Assembly (NCBI RefSeq): GCF_003597395.2
Contig: NC_133770.1
Location: 15,132,386 to 15,196,385, forward strand
DNA: 64,000 nucleotides
Source of the DNA: Chelonoidis abingdonii
Taxonomy: Eukaryota > Chordata > Testudines > Testudinidae
Direction: 5' to 3'
The notes beneath the pieces were generated by a model that had not been told where the DNA came from, did no database searches, and worked only from the letters and a program-made list of their open reading frames with translations. This document shows positions 24,625 to 35,600 of this stretch, piece after piece; positions within the stretch are counted from its first letter, which is position 1, and each line of letters begins with the position of its first letter. A program made the translations under genes and the position numbers.

Positions 24625-25558
24625 GAGAGGTGAAAGTAAGCCGGTACGGCCGGTATGGCGTACCGGCAAGAGTCGGTTTGATGTACCAGGGCAGCCCGGC
24701 TTCCCTGGGGGGCAATTTAAAGGACCTGGGGCTCCCAGCAGGGGCTGGAGCCCCAGACCTTTTAAATTGCCACCAGAGACCCACTGCTGAAGCCCTGGGG
24801 TAGGGCTGCGGGGCTCTGGGAGCTATTTAAAAAGTCCAGAATTAGTGGGGGGCTCCAGGGGCTATTTAAAGGGTCTGGGGCTTGTTGTGTATTCGGTTGT
24901 CATGGTTTTTGTTCCTATGGCAACTGAGTTAGATTATTAGGGGATAGCCCAGCCTGCTTCAGCTGGTTGGGTGAGCTCTGTATCTGTAAATAAATGGTAG
25001 TTTTGTTAGCTGTCTGCTGTCTGGCCTCAAGTGATTTCTTCCTAAACCAGCTGCCCCCAAGGATATAACAGGGCTCCAGCTGCCTCTGCCACCCCAGTCC
25101 TTTAAATAGCTGCGGGACCTTGCTGCTTCCCCAGGGGTCTGGCAGCTATTTGCAGGGCCGGGGCAGTAGAAGAAGGGGAGCTACGGGCCCTTTAAATAGC
25201 CCCTGGAGCCCAGGGGCAGTGGGAGGCTCCAGGGGCTATTTAAAGCACCTGGGGCTCCAGCTGCCTCTGCTGCCCAGGTCCTTTAAATAGCCACAGGAGC
25301 CCTGCTGCTTCCCCAGGGCTCCCGCAGCTATTTACAGGGCCGGGGCGGCAGAAGCAGGGAACCCCAGGCCCTTTCAATAGCCCCCGGAGCTCCGGGTTGC
25401 TGCTGCTACCTCAATGAGGGGGCACTTACCTTACAGGGTGGGCTGGGGCTGTCTCTAACTCTCTCAACCACGTCCCTTCTGCCCTAGACCTCACCCGTTC
25501 CAGGGGCCAAAGCTGGTCCCAGCGTACCTGTAAGTCACTGGACTTACTTTCACCGTGA
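24625..25558. mobile_element. TIR DNA element with TTTAAATAG-type internal boxes
   Basis: The ends carry GGTGAAAGTAAG (24629-24640) and its complement CTTACTTTCACC (25543-25554). The block is flanked by direct repeat GTACAAA (24618-24624 and 25559-25565), which fits a target-site duplication. The interior repeatedly alternates GGGGCTCC with CTATTTAAAG or its complement. I recognise the family as a common turtle repeat. It has no transposase and is interrupted by the short LTR at 24883-25070. Confidence 0.8.
24883..25070 (+). mobile_element. Short solo LTR (188 bp) nested in TIR element
   Basis: The segment begins TGTTGTGTATTCGG and ends GGATATAACA, that is TG...CA with a TGTT/AACA inverted end. 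Five-base flanks GGGCT at 24878-24882 and 25071-25075 are identical. An AATAAA sits late in the segment (GTAAATAAATGG). All three features match a solo LTR left by recombination of an unusually small LTR element. It carries no coding. Confidence 0.85.
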
Positions 25559-25639
25559 GTACAAAACTCCTTTCTGTCCATTTCATATGTCTTGAATCAC
25601 ATTCCTCCAAATATTTCTATGCTTCTCTGAGCTTAAAAT

Positions 25640-26097
25640 AGTCTGTGGGTAGAAAACCCTTCCCCTCTCCTATGGAGGATCCAGCTCCAAGATGGAGTTT
25701 TGGAGTCCCATTGGCAAGTCACATGTCCATACATGACTCAGTTCCTTACAGGCTGATGCCTTGTTCCCAGGAAAGCCGAGAAGTGGATAGGCATCTCTCG
25801 AAGTTCATTGTCAGCTTAAATGTTTCTTGATTGGGCACTTATTGATAGTAGTCTTTTCTCAAGCGCTGACCAAATGCTTCACTAAGGCTACTTAAAATCA
25901 AACAAATACATAGCCAATATTCATAACTTCAAATACAAAAATGATACATGCATACAAATAGGAAGATTATATCCAGTAGATCATAACCTTTGCAGAGATA
26001 CGTTACATGGCATATTTAGCATAGAACATATTCTGGTTATGTCATATTTACACTCATAAACATATTTCTATAAAGCATTATGGGGTGCAACATTACA
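25640..26097 (-). mobile_element. LTR fragment, same family as 6960-8136
   Basis: The complement starts TGTAATGTTGCACCCC at 26097 and runs through TATCATTTTTGTATTTGAAG and AGTGCCCAATCAAGA, collinear with 7085-7215. Only the 5' half of the LTR is present. Confidence 0.75.
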
Positions 26098-26779
26098 GCC
26101 ATGTCTGGTGATTAGTTGCCTTCATATCTGATATGCCCCTTTTTCCCACTGCTCACACTGCATCCCCTCTCTTTCTCCGGACATACAGTGTTCCCTTTTT
26201 GTGATTCTGCTGTTCCTTCTTCATGTCTGGTCCTCTGGCCAGACCATTAGGTTTTCCCCTTCCTGTGGTGACAAAATCCCACAGGATAAACCATCCCAGG
26301 CAGTCTTTGTATCGACTGCTCTAACTGTGCCACTTTCCCAGTTGCTGGGAGGGTAACCTAGGCCTACCTTCTACTCTGGTTTCCAGCCCAGGGATCCTCT
26401 AATCAGTGGCCAAGGTCTTCAATGTCCCACTTTGCTGCTGTTTGCTGTTTCCTACACCTTCTCTCAGGCTTCCACCCCACCACCTTCTGGGTAAACTCTT
26501 CCTCAGCTTGGATCCTTGGGGTTCTACTCCTCCTCCAGTAGGTTTCCTCCTTTCTCTATCTAATGCCTAGAGAGTGACTGCAGGCTTGCTCATTGTAGCC
26601 CTTTTGCTGTCATCTTCCTGGCTTTACACTAGCCCTCCTGTTCCTTTTCAGCTGGGCTCCATTGTCAATCAGAGGTTACTTAGGCCACCTAATTCCCCTC
26701 GATGCAGCACATCGACTTAATTGGCCTTCTCATGCTCATTAACACTTCCAGTCTAATGTGGTATGAACACCCCATCACA
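26098..26779 (-). mobile_element. LTR, same family as 5685-6305
   Basis: The complement starts TGTGATGGGGTGTTCATACC at 26779. The body aligns piecewise with 5685-6305 (pyrimidine-rich blocks, TTTCAGCTGGGCTCCATTGTC, CAATCAGAGGTTACTTAG). It abuts the LTR fragment ending at 26097. Confidence 0.65.
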
Positions 26780-27835
26780 TTCTCCTTTTGAAGTTAAATG
26801 TTACTGTGATGGGTCTTTGGTATTTTTCCTCTACAAGAATGTTAAATTAAATTACATTATGGTTGTGATGACCAAATGGTTCAGCTACATTCACCCTCTT
26901 GGACCTGATTCTGTACGCCACTTAGGACTAAATCAAGATTTGCCTCTCTCCTTTAGAGTTCCAGGACTAGCTGCTCCAAGAAGCAGTCATCCAGCAGGGT
27001 TCCTATTCTTAGCAAGCAGCTTAAGATGCTTTTACATTTTTGCTTTGTATGTTCCTTTTACAGGAGATGGAGATAGAACACTGGTATCAACTGGTTCCAT
27101 GGCAGTTGGGCTCCAACACTTCGTTCATAGAATGGTGGACCCCTGCTGTCCCTCCGTTTGAGGACAAGTGGAATCTTATTGATTTGAGGAATGCGACAGC
27201 AAGGGGGAACTTCCAGGCTTCAAGGAAGGAATCTGTTAACTCCTTTTTCAAGAAAGCAAATTGGCTACTCTTTGATGGAATTAATGAAGAGAAAGAAACA
27301 AATGTGGCAGGGCACCTCCTTCATCTTGCTGGGCTTAGCACTTCCTTATCTTGCAATGGGATGGGGGCACTGGTATGCCAGTCCTTCCCCTAAACAGGGA
27401 GGAAAGCAGCCTCTCACTCTGGAGAAGCCTATCTCCCTGCTGCAACTAACCCTGCAGCAGCTTGTGTCTCCTCTTTCACCAGAAGAGGGATTTGTAAAGG
27501 TCTCGGGCAGCCCTTAATTGGTCTACAGAAACCCCTTATTAACCCAAGATAAACTCTTGTCAGTTTACATGGAAAAAGGCTAAAATATCTGACATGTACC
27601 ACTCTCTTACAGCTGTCCAGCCTGACTTTGTCACATAAGACATCTCATTTAATAGGTAATGCAAGTTTTGGTTGGTGGTGGTTGTTTGTTTTGTTTTGTT
27701 TGCCTAGGAGATTGACAGCTACAAAATCAGGTGTAGTTATAAGCCAGCTGCAAAGCCAACTGTGGTTGGTTGTATTTAACTGGTTTTTGGTAGTCACTTA
27801 TATTGATACCTCTTGTTAGCTGTTTCCGCTACTAG
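26780..27835. other. Sequence upstream of sodium channel start exon
   Basis: Open frames at 26763-27517 overlap each other and have no recognisable domain. A 5'-untranslated exon could lie here, as the first SCN exons are non-coding, but I cannot point to one. Confidence 0.35.
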
Positions 27836-28115
27836 GTATACAATCTATAATAGGAGGAAAAGGATGAAAAGATGGCTGACTTCTCTCTACCATGTTCTAA
27901 CAATTTCTGCAAGTTTACGCATGAATCCTTGGCTGCTATTGAGAAGCGAATAGCTGCCAAGAAGGAATGCATAGGTCAGAAGCCTGAAGAGAAAGCTCGG
28001 CCCCAGCTTGATTTGAAGGCTTGCCAGAAGCTGCCTGCTCTCTATGGAAATACCCTCAGGAGCTCATTGGGGAACCACTGGAGGATCTTGACCCTTACTA
28101 CACAGTGATCACAAG
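27836..28115 (+). pseudogene. SCN10A-like: SCN exon with start codon (N-terminus), frameshifted
   Basis: An acceptor-like pyrimidine tract ends at CTACTAG (27835). The ATG at 27872 opens MADFSLPCSNNF, then HESLAAIEKRIAAKK and RPQLDLKACQKLPALYGN. This matches the Nav N-terminus (RRFTxESLAAIEKR ... RPQLDL ... LYGxPPQELIGEPLEDLDP). After LYGNT the frame is lost at 28053-28055, where CCC stands for an expected four C. In the next frame the DNA again encodes QELIGEPLEDLDPYY. The ATG is chosen because the family starts M-A-x-F at this distance from ESL. No GT donor in good context follows about 28115. Confidence 0.9.
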
Positions 28116-28432
28116 TTAACTCATTCAAAATTTGTTGTTTTTAACTTTGCTTTATTACGAAGTGCAGAGAAGAATGCTTATGCTGAGGATATGAATTTAT
28201 GCCTCCTGGGACCAGTTATTAGTTGAGAGCCTTTTCTGGTTGGGTCAGAAAAGCTAAATTTGGCAGTGCTCCTTTGAATGATTATATTAAGACAGCTGTA
28301 TAAAACAGGTTATAATAAAACAGGTACTAACATACTTGGAGTGCTAAATGATAAGTAATAAAACCTTAACTTTAATCTACTAATCAAACAGAATGAACTT
28401 AATCAGCACGAGCATATGACCACTTACTTTCT
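28116..28432. other. Intron-like AT-rich sequence
   Basis: No coding or repeat signal before the target duplication of the hAT MITE. Confidence 0.5.
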
Positions 28433-28440
28433 GCTTAAGC

Positions 28441-28740
28441 TGGGGTCGGCAATCTACAGAGTGGTGTGCCGATCTTCATTTATTCACTCTAATATTAAAG
28501 TTTCACGTGCCGGTAATACATTTAATGTTTTAGAAAGTCTCTTTCTATAAGTCTATAATAGTAACTAAACTATTGTATGTAAAGTAATATAAGATCTTTA
28601 AAGTTTAAGAACCTTCATTAAAATTAAATTAAGAATGCAGAGCTCCCTAGACCGGTGGCCAGGACCCAGGCAGTGGTGAGTGCCACTGAAAATCAGCTCG
28701 CGTGCCGCTTCGGACATACGCCATAGGTTCGCTACCGCTG
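28441..28740. mobile_element. hAT-type MITE with perfect 8-bp target duplication
   Basis: The left end is TGGGGTCGGCAATCT and the right end is ATAGGTTCGCTACCGCTG, an imperfect inverted pair of the GGGTCGGCAACCT type. GCTTAAGC flanks both sides (28433-28440 and 28741-28748). The interior (GGTGTGCCGATCTTCATTTA, CGTGCCGGTAATACATTT, CAGCTCGCGTGCCGC) is a repeat family I recognise from turtles. Non-autonomous. Confidence 0.9.
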
Positions 28741-29207
28741 GCTTAAGCTATCCAAATAGGGCTCAAGTGGGACTTTTGGTGGTGTGTTAGCCCCTCTCCA
28801 CAAAGATGAATTCACCCACACTGAATATAACATTGGACACAATATAAAAATCTGTTACTAGCATGATGACAGAAACTGAGTTATTGGTTTATCTAAAAGT
28901 ATCTCAAGCCTACTAGACCTATGTGTAGGCTGATCAAAGACACTACATTACATGTAGCCTCTCTAAGGCTGTGATAGTCAGAATCACTTAATACAGCCTA
29001 TTTCCTGTGTTACAAATTTAACAAGGAAATTCAGAAAATAAACATATATATATAATTTATAGAACCACCAGTTCTTTGACAATGTTTCTTATGAATATAT
29101 TTAACCTTTAATAATATGTGAAATTCTGAGACTTGACCCACATCACCCACTCTGGTTCAAGGCCTATCCCCAAGCTAATGGGTTTTCCAAGGATTTCCTG
29201 TTGCAGT

Positions 29208-29378
29208 TAGAACAAGATACCAGGATTAAAAGGAGCTCTCTGTCCAACCCCCTGCTCAAAGCAGGACTAATCCCAGACAGATTTACACGTTCCTAAATGA
29301 CCTTTCAGGATTTGAGCTCATAAACCTGGATTTAGCAGGCCAATGCTCAAAACCATGAGCTATCTTCCCCCATGTTAC
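29208..29378 (-). mobile_element. Cry-type tRNA-derived SINE
   Basis: The complement reads AAGATAGCTCATGGTTTTGAG, then GCATTGGCCTGCTAAA, then a B-box-like segment and the tail CCTGCTTTGAGCAGGGGGTTGG. It is the same family as the better copy at 58593-58778. Pol III-type retroposon, degraded A box. Confidence 0.85.
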
Positions 29379-30264
29379 AAGTGTATAATAATTCAATATT
29401 CAAACTCGTTGGCAACAGGCCATGAGCCCAGGTCTCCCATATGCCCAGGTGAGTTCCAAAACCTGAGCAATAGGTTGGTCTCTCTCTGGCCCAAAGAATA
29501 TTTAGTTATTATTCAAGTGGAAGCTCCAACTGGAGAAATTGAGAAAGGGAAGAGAGCAACTGACTGTATATCACAGTTGTTAGGACACTCCCCTTTTCCA
29601 GTTCTTAGCGAAATTCCAGGGTCCCTGGTTTTCCAGAATTCCACCCTGGACCTGAGAAACTTTCCATTTAAAAGTCAGCTAAACCACTCTTTTTGTAGGA
29701 AAAGTTTCAGGTCTGACAAATTAGTATTTTTTGATGAAAAACTTTTAATTGAAAAATCTGGACATTTCTAGATCAATATTAGTGAATTCTGAGAAAGTGG
29801 TTCAGTAAATAAAGGCCCTGATCCTGCAAATGCTTACAGACAAATGGAAATTGATTCTCAATGAGTTGTCCCATTTATGTTAATGGGATACTGCCATGAT
29901 AAAATGACTTCTTCAATTCTTTTTAGATCAGGACTAAAGAAGGAATTTCCTTACGAGAACTTCCAACTGATTAATTAATAGCCAAAATTTTCCTTGGGAA
30001 AAAAGGATATAAATGTGTTTCCATAGTACATCAATATTTCTTACTGATTCATTGAAAATTGTGTGGTATAAATTAATAACAAATCAAGGAATGACAAGAA
30101 TTACAAAAAGTCTTTCCAGTTAAACAAAGTGCAAGTCCAGATAATAAAACTTTTACCTATATCTGCAGCGCTGCCACGATACAAACCATTAACATCCTCA
30201 ATTCAATTTCTGTAAAAAGTTTAATTATTTAATATTATCTCTCATGTTTTTGTTTTCTTTAAAG
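29379..30264. other. Intron-like sequence
   Basis: An open frame at 29343-29771 begins inside the SINE and shows no domain. Nothing else recognised. Confidence 0.45.
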
Positions 30265-30379
30265 ACATTTATGGTACTGAACAAAGGAAAACAATCTTCC
30301 GATTTACTGAACACGTGCCTTGTGTATACTTAGGCCCTTTCCATCAATCAGAAGAGCAGCAATTAAAATTTGGTCACAA
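30265..30379 (+). pseudogene. SCN10A-like: SCN exon: N-terminal domain leading into DI-S1, several indels
   Basis: A strong pyrimidine tract and AAAG precede ACATTTATGG. The DNA encodes TFMVLNKGK, then after a one-base loss in an A run, TIFRF, and later the PFHxIRRAAIK block spread over two frames. The family form is TFIVLNKGKTIFRFSAT then LSPFHPIRRAAVKILVHS. At least four small deletions are needed to align the 115 bases with the usual 119-bp exon. No GT follows the last recognisable base, so the donor appears lost. This exon gives the clearest case for decay. Confidence 0.85.
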
Positions 30380-30709
30380 ATATCCTTGCAGTTGGCTTTA
30401 CTCATTCTTTTTTTTAATAATAATACAAGATAATGGGTGTTATACTGTGCTTGTTATATTTTAGAACATATGAGCTCTAGCCTTTTCTAAAAGCAATGAA
30501 TATACATGTGCTCCAGATAGCTCATGGATAATTTTAGAAATGACTATTATTAGATATGAAACTGGAAAGTCAGGATAGATCTGCACAGAGGAAGGATGGC
30601 CTTTGGAAACCAGGTAACAGAGGGCCCAATTCTGATCTCACTTATACCTGTGAAAAGTTGGGAGTAATGTCATTAAAATCAATGCAGCAAAGTGTCCCGT
30701 GTCACGAGA
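30380..30709. other. Intron-like sequence
   Basis: Nothing recognised before the GC-rich repeat. Confidence 0.45.
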
Positions 30710-31056
30710 GCGGTGCCAGGGTTTGGTGCCCTAGGCGGGTCCTTCTGATCTCCCGGTTGCGCGTGCAAAATCTGCGATGGGGGGCCTTCCGCGCTCCTGG
30801 TCTTCGGCGCACTTCAGCAGGGGTCCCAGAGTGAGTGAAGGCCAGCCAAGACATTGCCACCGAAAACCAGAGCGCAGAAGACCCCCGCTGCCAACTGGTG
30901 CCGAGAGTGGCAAAATGCCCGCCCTCCAAATCCTGGATGCCCTAGGCGACCACCTAGGTCGCCTAAATGGAAGCGCCAGCTCTGCGTGGCACCTATAGAC
31001 TAACAGACGTATTGGAGCAATGAGCTTTCGTGGGTGAATACCCACTTTGGTCGGAT
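30710..31056. repeat. GC-rich turtle repeat plus inverted tail of the 262-388 family
   Basis: TGCCCTAGGCGGGTCCTTCT at the left and CGACCACCTAGGTCGCCTAA near the right bound a GC-rich block I recognise as a dispersed turtle repeat. It is followed by GAGCTTTCGTGGGTGAATAC (about 31021-31040), the complement of the repeat at 262-388. The minus-strand 203-residue open frame at 30731-31342 spans this repeat and is not a gene. Confidence 0.65.
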
Positions 31057-31488
31057 GCAAAGTCAATGTGCTTGTCACTAAGAAGTGTTTCACCAGTTTA
31101 CACTGTGAAGTACACTGGATTACCACAGTGATACTTAGACCCAAGAGAGGGCATGATCCTGACACTGTATGATTCAAAGTGCCACCAATCACATGGAGCC
31201 CTGCAAAGGTTATGAGAACCTGAGGAGAAGTATGTTCTGTAATCAAAGCCATCCTAGCAGAAGCGGACAGGCTGCAATGAGAAGTGTTGCATATGGCTTC
31301 TGCAACAGTAAACGCGGGGAGGGTGATTTTGTCTAGGGTCACCTCCTCAGCATGCCTGAAGTGTGATCAGATGGCTGGCAAGCCTAACTTTCAGACAATG
31401 CCCCCTTCTCCAGCAGGCTGCCTGTGTTGCAGGTCCATGGTGCTTTTGGTGCAGCTGTGGGTCTCTGGAGTCCCTTTGAAAGGATGGT

Positions 31489-32278
31489 TGTCATAGAACA
31501 GATAGTTAAGGGTTAATGTTCTTCACCTGCAAAGGGCTTACAAGCGAGAACTGACACCATGACAGAGGACCAATCAGGAAACCGGATTTTTCAAAATCTC
31601 AAGGGAGGGAAGTTTTGGGTGGTGTTTTTGTTCTCGGTCTGTTGCTCTCTTGACTCTGAGATGTGATCTTCTGTATCTCCAGGCTTTTAGATCTTTCTGT
31701 TTCCAATTGTGAGTACAAGATAAAAAGACAAATAGGGCTTATATTGGTTTTTGTAATTTCATGTGTGTTAGTTTGCTGAATGTTTTTAAATGATGTTCTT
31801 TTGGATAAGGCTTTTATTCATTTTTTTCTTTTAAGCCAAATAACCTGTATATTGTCACCTTGGATACAGAGAACGCATTTTGTATGTCTTTTGCTTTCTT
31901 TTTATATAAAGCTTTCTTTTAAAACTTGTTAGATTTTTCCTAGTTGGGGCTCAATGGAGACTGAGTCTGCAGCTACCAGGGAATTGGGGTGGGAGGAATC
32001 TGAACAGGGTGATCTTCCAGGGTCGACCACGGGAGGAAGTCACGAGGAGAGCAAGGGGAGGGGCGTTATTTCCCTTTGTTGTAGGACTCAGGGCATCTGA
32101 GTCTGGGGGTCCCCCAGGGAAGGCTTTGGGAGAGACCAGAGTTGAGCCAGGCACTGGAATTCCTGTGCTTGATGGCAGGCGCTATCAGATCCTAAGCTTG
32201 TAATTAAGTTGGGTTTCAATGCAGGCACCCAATTTTGGACGCTAAGGTTCAGAATGGGAGCTTGATGCGTTAATGACA
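31489..32278 (+). mobile_element. Solo LTR of an endogenous retrovirus-like element
   Basis: 790 bp from TGTCATAGAACAG to GCGTTAATGACA, with inverted ends TGTCAT/ATGACA. GATGGT (31483-31488) on the left and GATGGC (32279-32284) on the right fit a 5-6 bp target duplication. A TATATAAAG motif lies at about 31901 and CTTTCTTTTAAAACTTG follows. The family is common in turtles. No internal genes remain, so it formed by LTR-LTR recombination within the channel intron. Confidence 0.9.
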
Positions 32279-32644
32279 GATGGCTCCTAAACTGCAGCTC
32301 GGTAGGCATAGAGGAATCCTCTGCTTCCTGAGATTGCCATGTTCTACAGGGATGTGTAGTGTCCCACCCCTTCTGCCCTCTGCACGTCCCTCAGAGGCTG
32401 GGTGCACAATGGGATCCAATCTGTGGATGTTGGTGACTGTATCTGCATTAGCTTTCTGGCACCAATTGCAAGTGGGGGTTGCTGCACGGTGATAGCTACT
32501 GAGCTGTGCTCAGTGTTTTGTAGATCCGTGTGTGTGGGGAGTGCAACCCCTGGCACCACTTTCAGACTCACACCCCACAGTTACTATTTACTAATAAATC
32601 AGTGTCGTGATATCAGGATCAGTTCCCTGATTATGTTCCTGGCT

Positions 32645-32705
32645 CTTCTTGTAATCTTGGTGAGTGACTTAACCACTCTGTGTCTTATCTGTAAAAGGGC
32701 CAAAA
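32645..32705 (+). repeat. MIR-like SINE core relic
   Basis: GTGAGTGACTTAACCACTCTGTGTCTTATCTGTAAAA (in two parts) resembles the MIR/CORE-SINE string for 'caagtcacttaacctctctg...catctgtaaaa'. A second weaker case lies at about 33000-33100 and a third at about 52496-52600. Old and divergent. Confidence 0.5.
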
Positions 32706-33568
32706 TACAATACATGCCGTCAAGTTTTAGAGGAATTCACTGTTTTACACTTTACTTGCATTGCATTAGTGCCCAAGGGCACCACCAGATGCAGTAGAGC
32801 ACATACAAAGTCCATGGTTCCTGCCCTAGAGAGGCTTATATATACAATTTAAAGATGAGACTCCTCCACAATGTGGTGTAACAAATTCTATGAGGGAAGA
32901 GGAAGGTAGAAGTGGAGAGAGCAGTTGGCCAAGCAGTGATATATTTTCCCACACGTGTCCTTTTTGAACAAATTTTTTGTGTGAGGCTAGATGTCTTGTG
33001 TCTAATGGAACTGACCTGAGAGCTATGACATCTGGATTTCAATTCTCACCTGTCACAACTATCTGTTGTACCCCTGGCCAGTCACTTCGCCCGTTCCACA
33101 AAGCTAACTAACTCCACTAACAGAAGCTCCTAACTTCCCACTGAAATCTAAATACTTTTGTGGATCTGGGCTTCATTCTTTGCACTTCAGTTTCTCTTTT
33201 AAAGTGGAGTGCTAAAAATACTCCCTTTGTCCCCCGCTATTGTCATTCGTTTCTGGTAAGACCCTGGAGCCCATTGAGGTGGAACTAGGTGTTTATAAGT
33301 TTTACATGTGATGCCTTGTACAATGCAAAGTCTCAATCTTAGTTGCTTCTAGATGCTACTGTAATATAAAAATGTTAATAAAGTGGTATTATGTGGGTGA
33401 CATTAATTACAATGAAATATTAACATCAAAATAAACCTGTAAGCATGTCAGAGAATTGAAGAGTCAAAATATAAAATCCAAAACTGGTTAAAACACTGGT
33501 TGGTGTATTTAGTGACATTTTCTGATTATACAATAATGTTCTTTACCTTAACTCCTGGTTACTTACAT
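32706..33568. other. Intron-like sequence
   Basis: Only the weak MIR-like piece near 33000 noted. No exon seen. Confidence 0.4.
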
Positions 33569-33658
33569 TGTTCCTACTTATATTATATGTGCCACTATTT
33601 TAACACAATTGTGTCTTCATGGCTATGCCAGACACTCCTAGGAAGTCTAAGTCACCTG
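33569..33658 (+). pseudogene. SCN10A-like: SCN exon: DI-S1, acceptor lost
   Basis: The DNA TGTGCCACTATTTTAAC...AATTGTGTCTTCATGG encodes, across small shifts, the S1 signature LIxCTILTNCVFMAM followed by PDTP, as in Nav S1 (MLIMCTILTNCVFMA). In the plain frame a stop (TAA, about 33600) interrupts it. Upstream the sequence is TTACTTACATTGTTCC, where TTACTTACAG-TTGTTCC would be expected. The acceptor G is missing. The exon length is near the usual 90 bp. The 3' edge is approximate because no clear donor follows. Confidence 0.78.
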
Positions 33659-34948
33659 ACTCTCCTGCGCTAGGAAGCAATATGTTAGTAAGTATTCTGT
33701 AGAATTTATTTTTCCTATCTCTAGTTCTAATTAATTAGTGTAATTCCTAATCTGTAGTCCTCTCCACAGGTAATGTCTCACTGGAGTCAGTAGGAATTTT
33801 GCTTCTGTTAGAACTTCAGGATTATTGCTTTGTTTGGAAATAGGGCCAATCTTATTTCATTTGCTCCACTGGTAGAAACCCCAAGAGTAACTCACTGGAG
33901 AGGCAGTAATCTGAGCGCATGAAGGGAAAAAAAAGTGCTAAATTTCTATTATTGTTTATCTTTCTCACCCTCTCATTGCCTCAATACCCTGAAAGTCGTT
34001 CTTCAGTTTTACTCATTACTTTCCCCAGACAAGGTCTCCCACGCAATGTCAATTGAAAAGGATTTCAAGATGTGATCCTGTTGTCTTTTTAATTTCTATT
34101 CGTAATTGTTGATTTGTGCACTATTTGCTCTAGTAAAATATTCAGTCACATGTTTTGCTTGCGGAACTCTGTTTCAACATTGCTAAGTTTCCGAATTGTT
34201 ATCACTTTCACTATATATCATCAATATTTAGTATGTGTCTTTAAAGCCCAGCTCTTAGAATCATTTAAAACCCTGAAAATCTGCAGATTTCAGAAAAAAG
34301 TACAATTTTGAGCCGCGTCCTGTTTGAGAGAAACTTGAAAATGTGACCCCTAATAGCCTCACAAAGAAGGCAAAGAAAAAGAACCAAACTATATTTAATT
34401 TCAAATGTCATATATTTAGTCAATCGGTGGACTTTTTTCAAGTCTCACTCATGAGATTGAACACTTCTGGCCTGCGGCAATCCTGCTAATGAACTCTATG
34501 TACTGATCCTGCACTGCCACAAATCTCCATAACATTCACTCGCGCTCCTCCTTTTTCGGAGTCCTTGCAGGATCAGCATCTGAATTAAACAACTTTCAGT
34601 CTATCACCTCATCCACCTTTGCCTAACTGTAATATCTGAATAAAACTGTGCATGATTTTAATATACAATCTCCATTTGTCATGGAGTGCCTGCCCTAAGT
34701 TTCTAGGAGTTTAGAATTAGAAGAATATTATGATGTGTGAAAACGAAAATGCTGTTTTGACATGAATTTCAGACGGTATTTTCAGAATATTTTTTTCTCA
34801 GTGAAAGGGTAATGCCTGTTAAATAATTTCTGAACATATTTTTCTGAGTATAGTTGCTTTTAGAATTCCCGCAGAGGAGACCTCAGGTCTTGCTGAAGTG
34901 ACTAAGTGCACTCAGAAAAGCCACAGAGCATTTACTAACAATTTCCAT
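33659..34948. other. Intron-like sequence up to gap
   Basis: No S2-S3 exon (which would encode a YTFTAIYTFESL-like block) is visible here or between the gap and 38468. Confidence 0.5.
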
Positions 34949-35048
34949 NNNNNNNNNNNNNNNNNNNNNNNNNNNNNNNNNNNNNNNNNNNNNNNNNNNN
35001 NNNNNNNNNNNNNNNNNNNNNNNNNNNNNNNNNNNNNNNNNNNNNNNN
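34949..35048. other. Assembly gap (100 N)
   Basis: Exactly 100 N, a placeholder for a gap of unknown size. A missing exon could lie in it. Confidence 1.
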
Positions 35049-35384
35049 ACTTATTCAAAGTGATACAAGCTAAATGAAAGATGAGGTCTTGGAAGAGTGT
35101 TGCCATTTCATAATGTAATAAAAATACTTGTATATAAATAATAATATGGAATAAACATCATAAAACAAATTTTATTTCCAAGATCACGTCTTTATATCTT
35201 ATACTCAACTTTAAAGAGAAATCCCTGGAAATATTGCCATTTTAGGAGGGATTCACGACTACGTAGACATTTTAGTGAAAGGCGCTTCACAGTTGTTAAA
35301 GTTTGGGAACCATGATATAAATGAAACTTAAGTCGTGGGCTGTATTTGTGTGTGTGGTAGGCAAGTTCTCGTCTCCTCTGTCAT

Positions 35385-35600
35385 TGACTGGCGCTGCGTC
35401 AGGGCGCTGCCAGGCACCAAGCCCAGCAGCAGGTCTTGGGGCGAGCCAGGCGCAAGGGTGGGACACATCCGGCTTTTGGCAGCAATTCGGCAGGAATGAA
35501 GCGTTGGCGTAGAGTTGCTGCCGATCACTGGCTTTTTTTCGCCCGCTGCTTGGGGGCAGCCCAAAACCTCGAGCCGGCCCGGCTTGCAGTCAGTGGTCTG
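35385..35600 (+). repeat. GC-rich dispersed repeat
   Basis: GGCACCAAGCCCAGCAGC, GGCTTTTGGCAGCAATTCGG and CGCCCGCTGCTTGGGGGC form a pattern I recognise from turtle repeats. It is GC-rich in an AT-rich setting. The short frames on both strands are compositional. Confidence 0.6.

Noticed and set aside
27040..27517. Possible upstream exon of the channel
   Set aside because: Three overlapping frames, no Nav similarity. The N-terminus of the channel is fully explained by 27872 onward.
30731..31342. 203-residue minus-strand open frame
   Set aside because: Spans a GC-rich dispersed repeat and an inverted repeat tail. No domain, no splice context.
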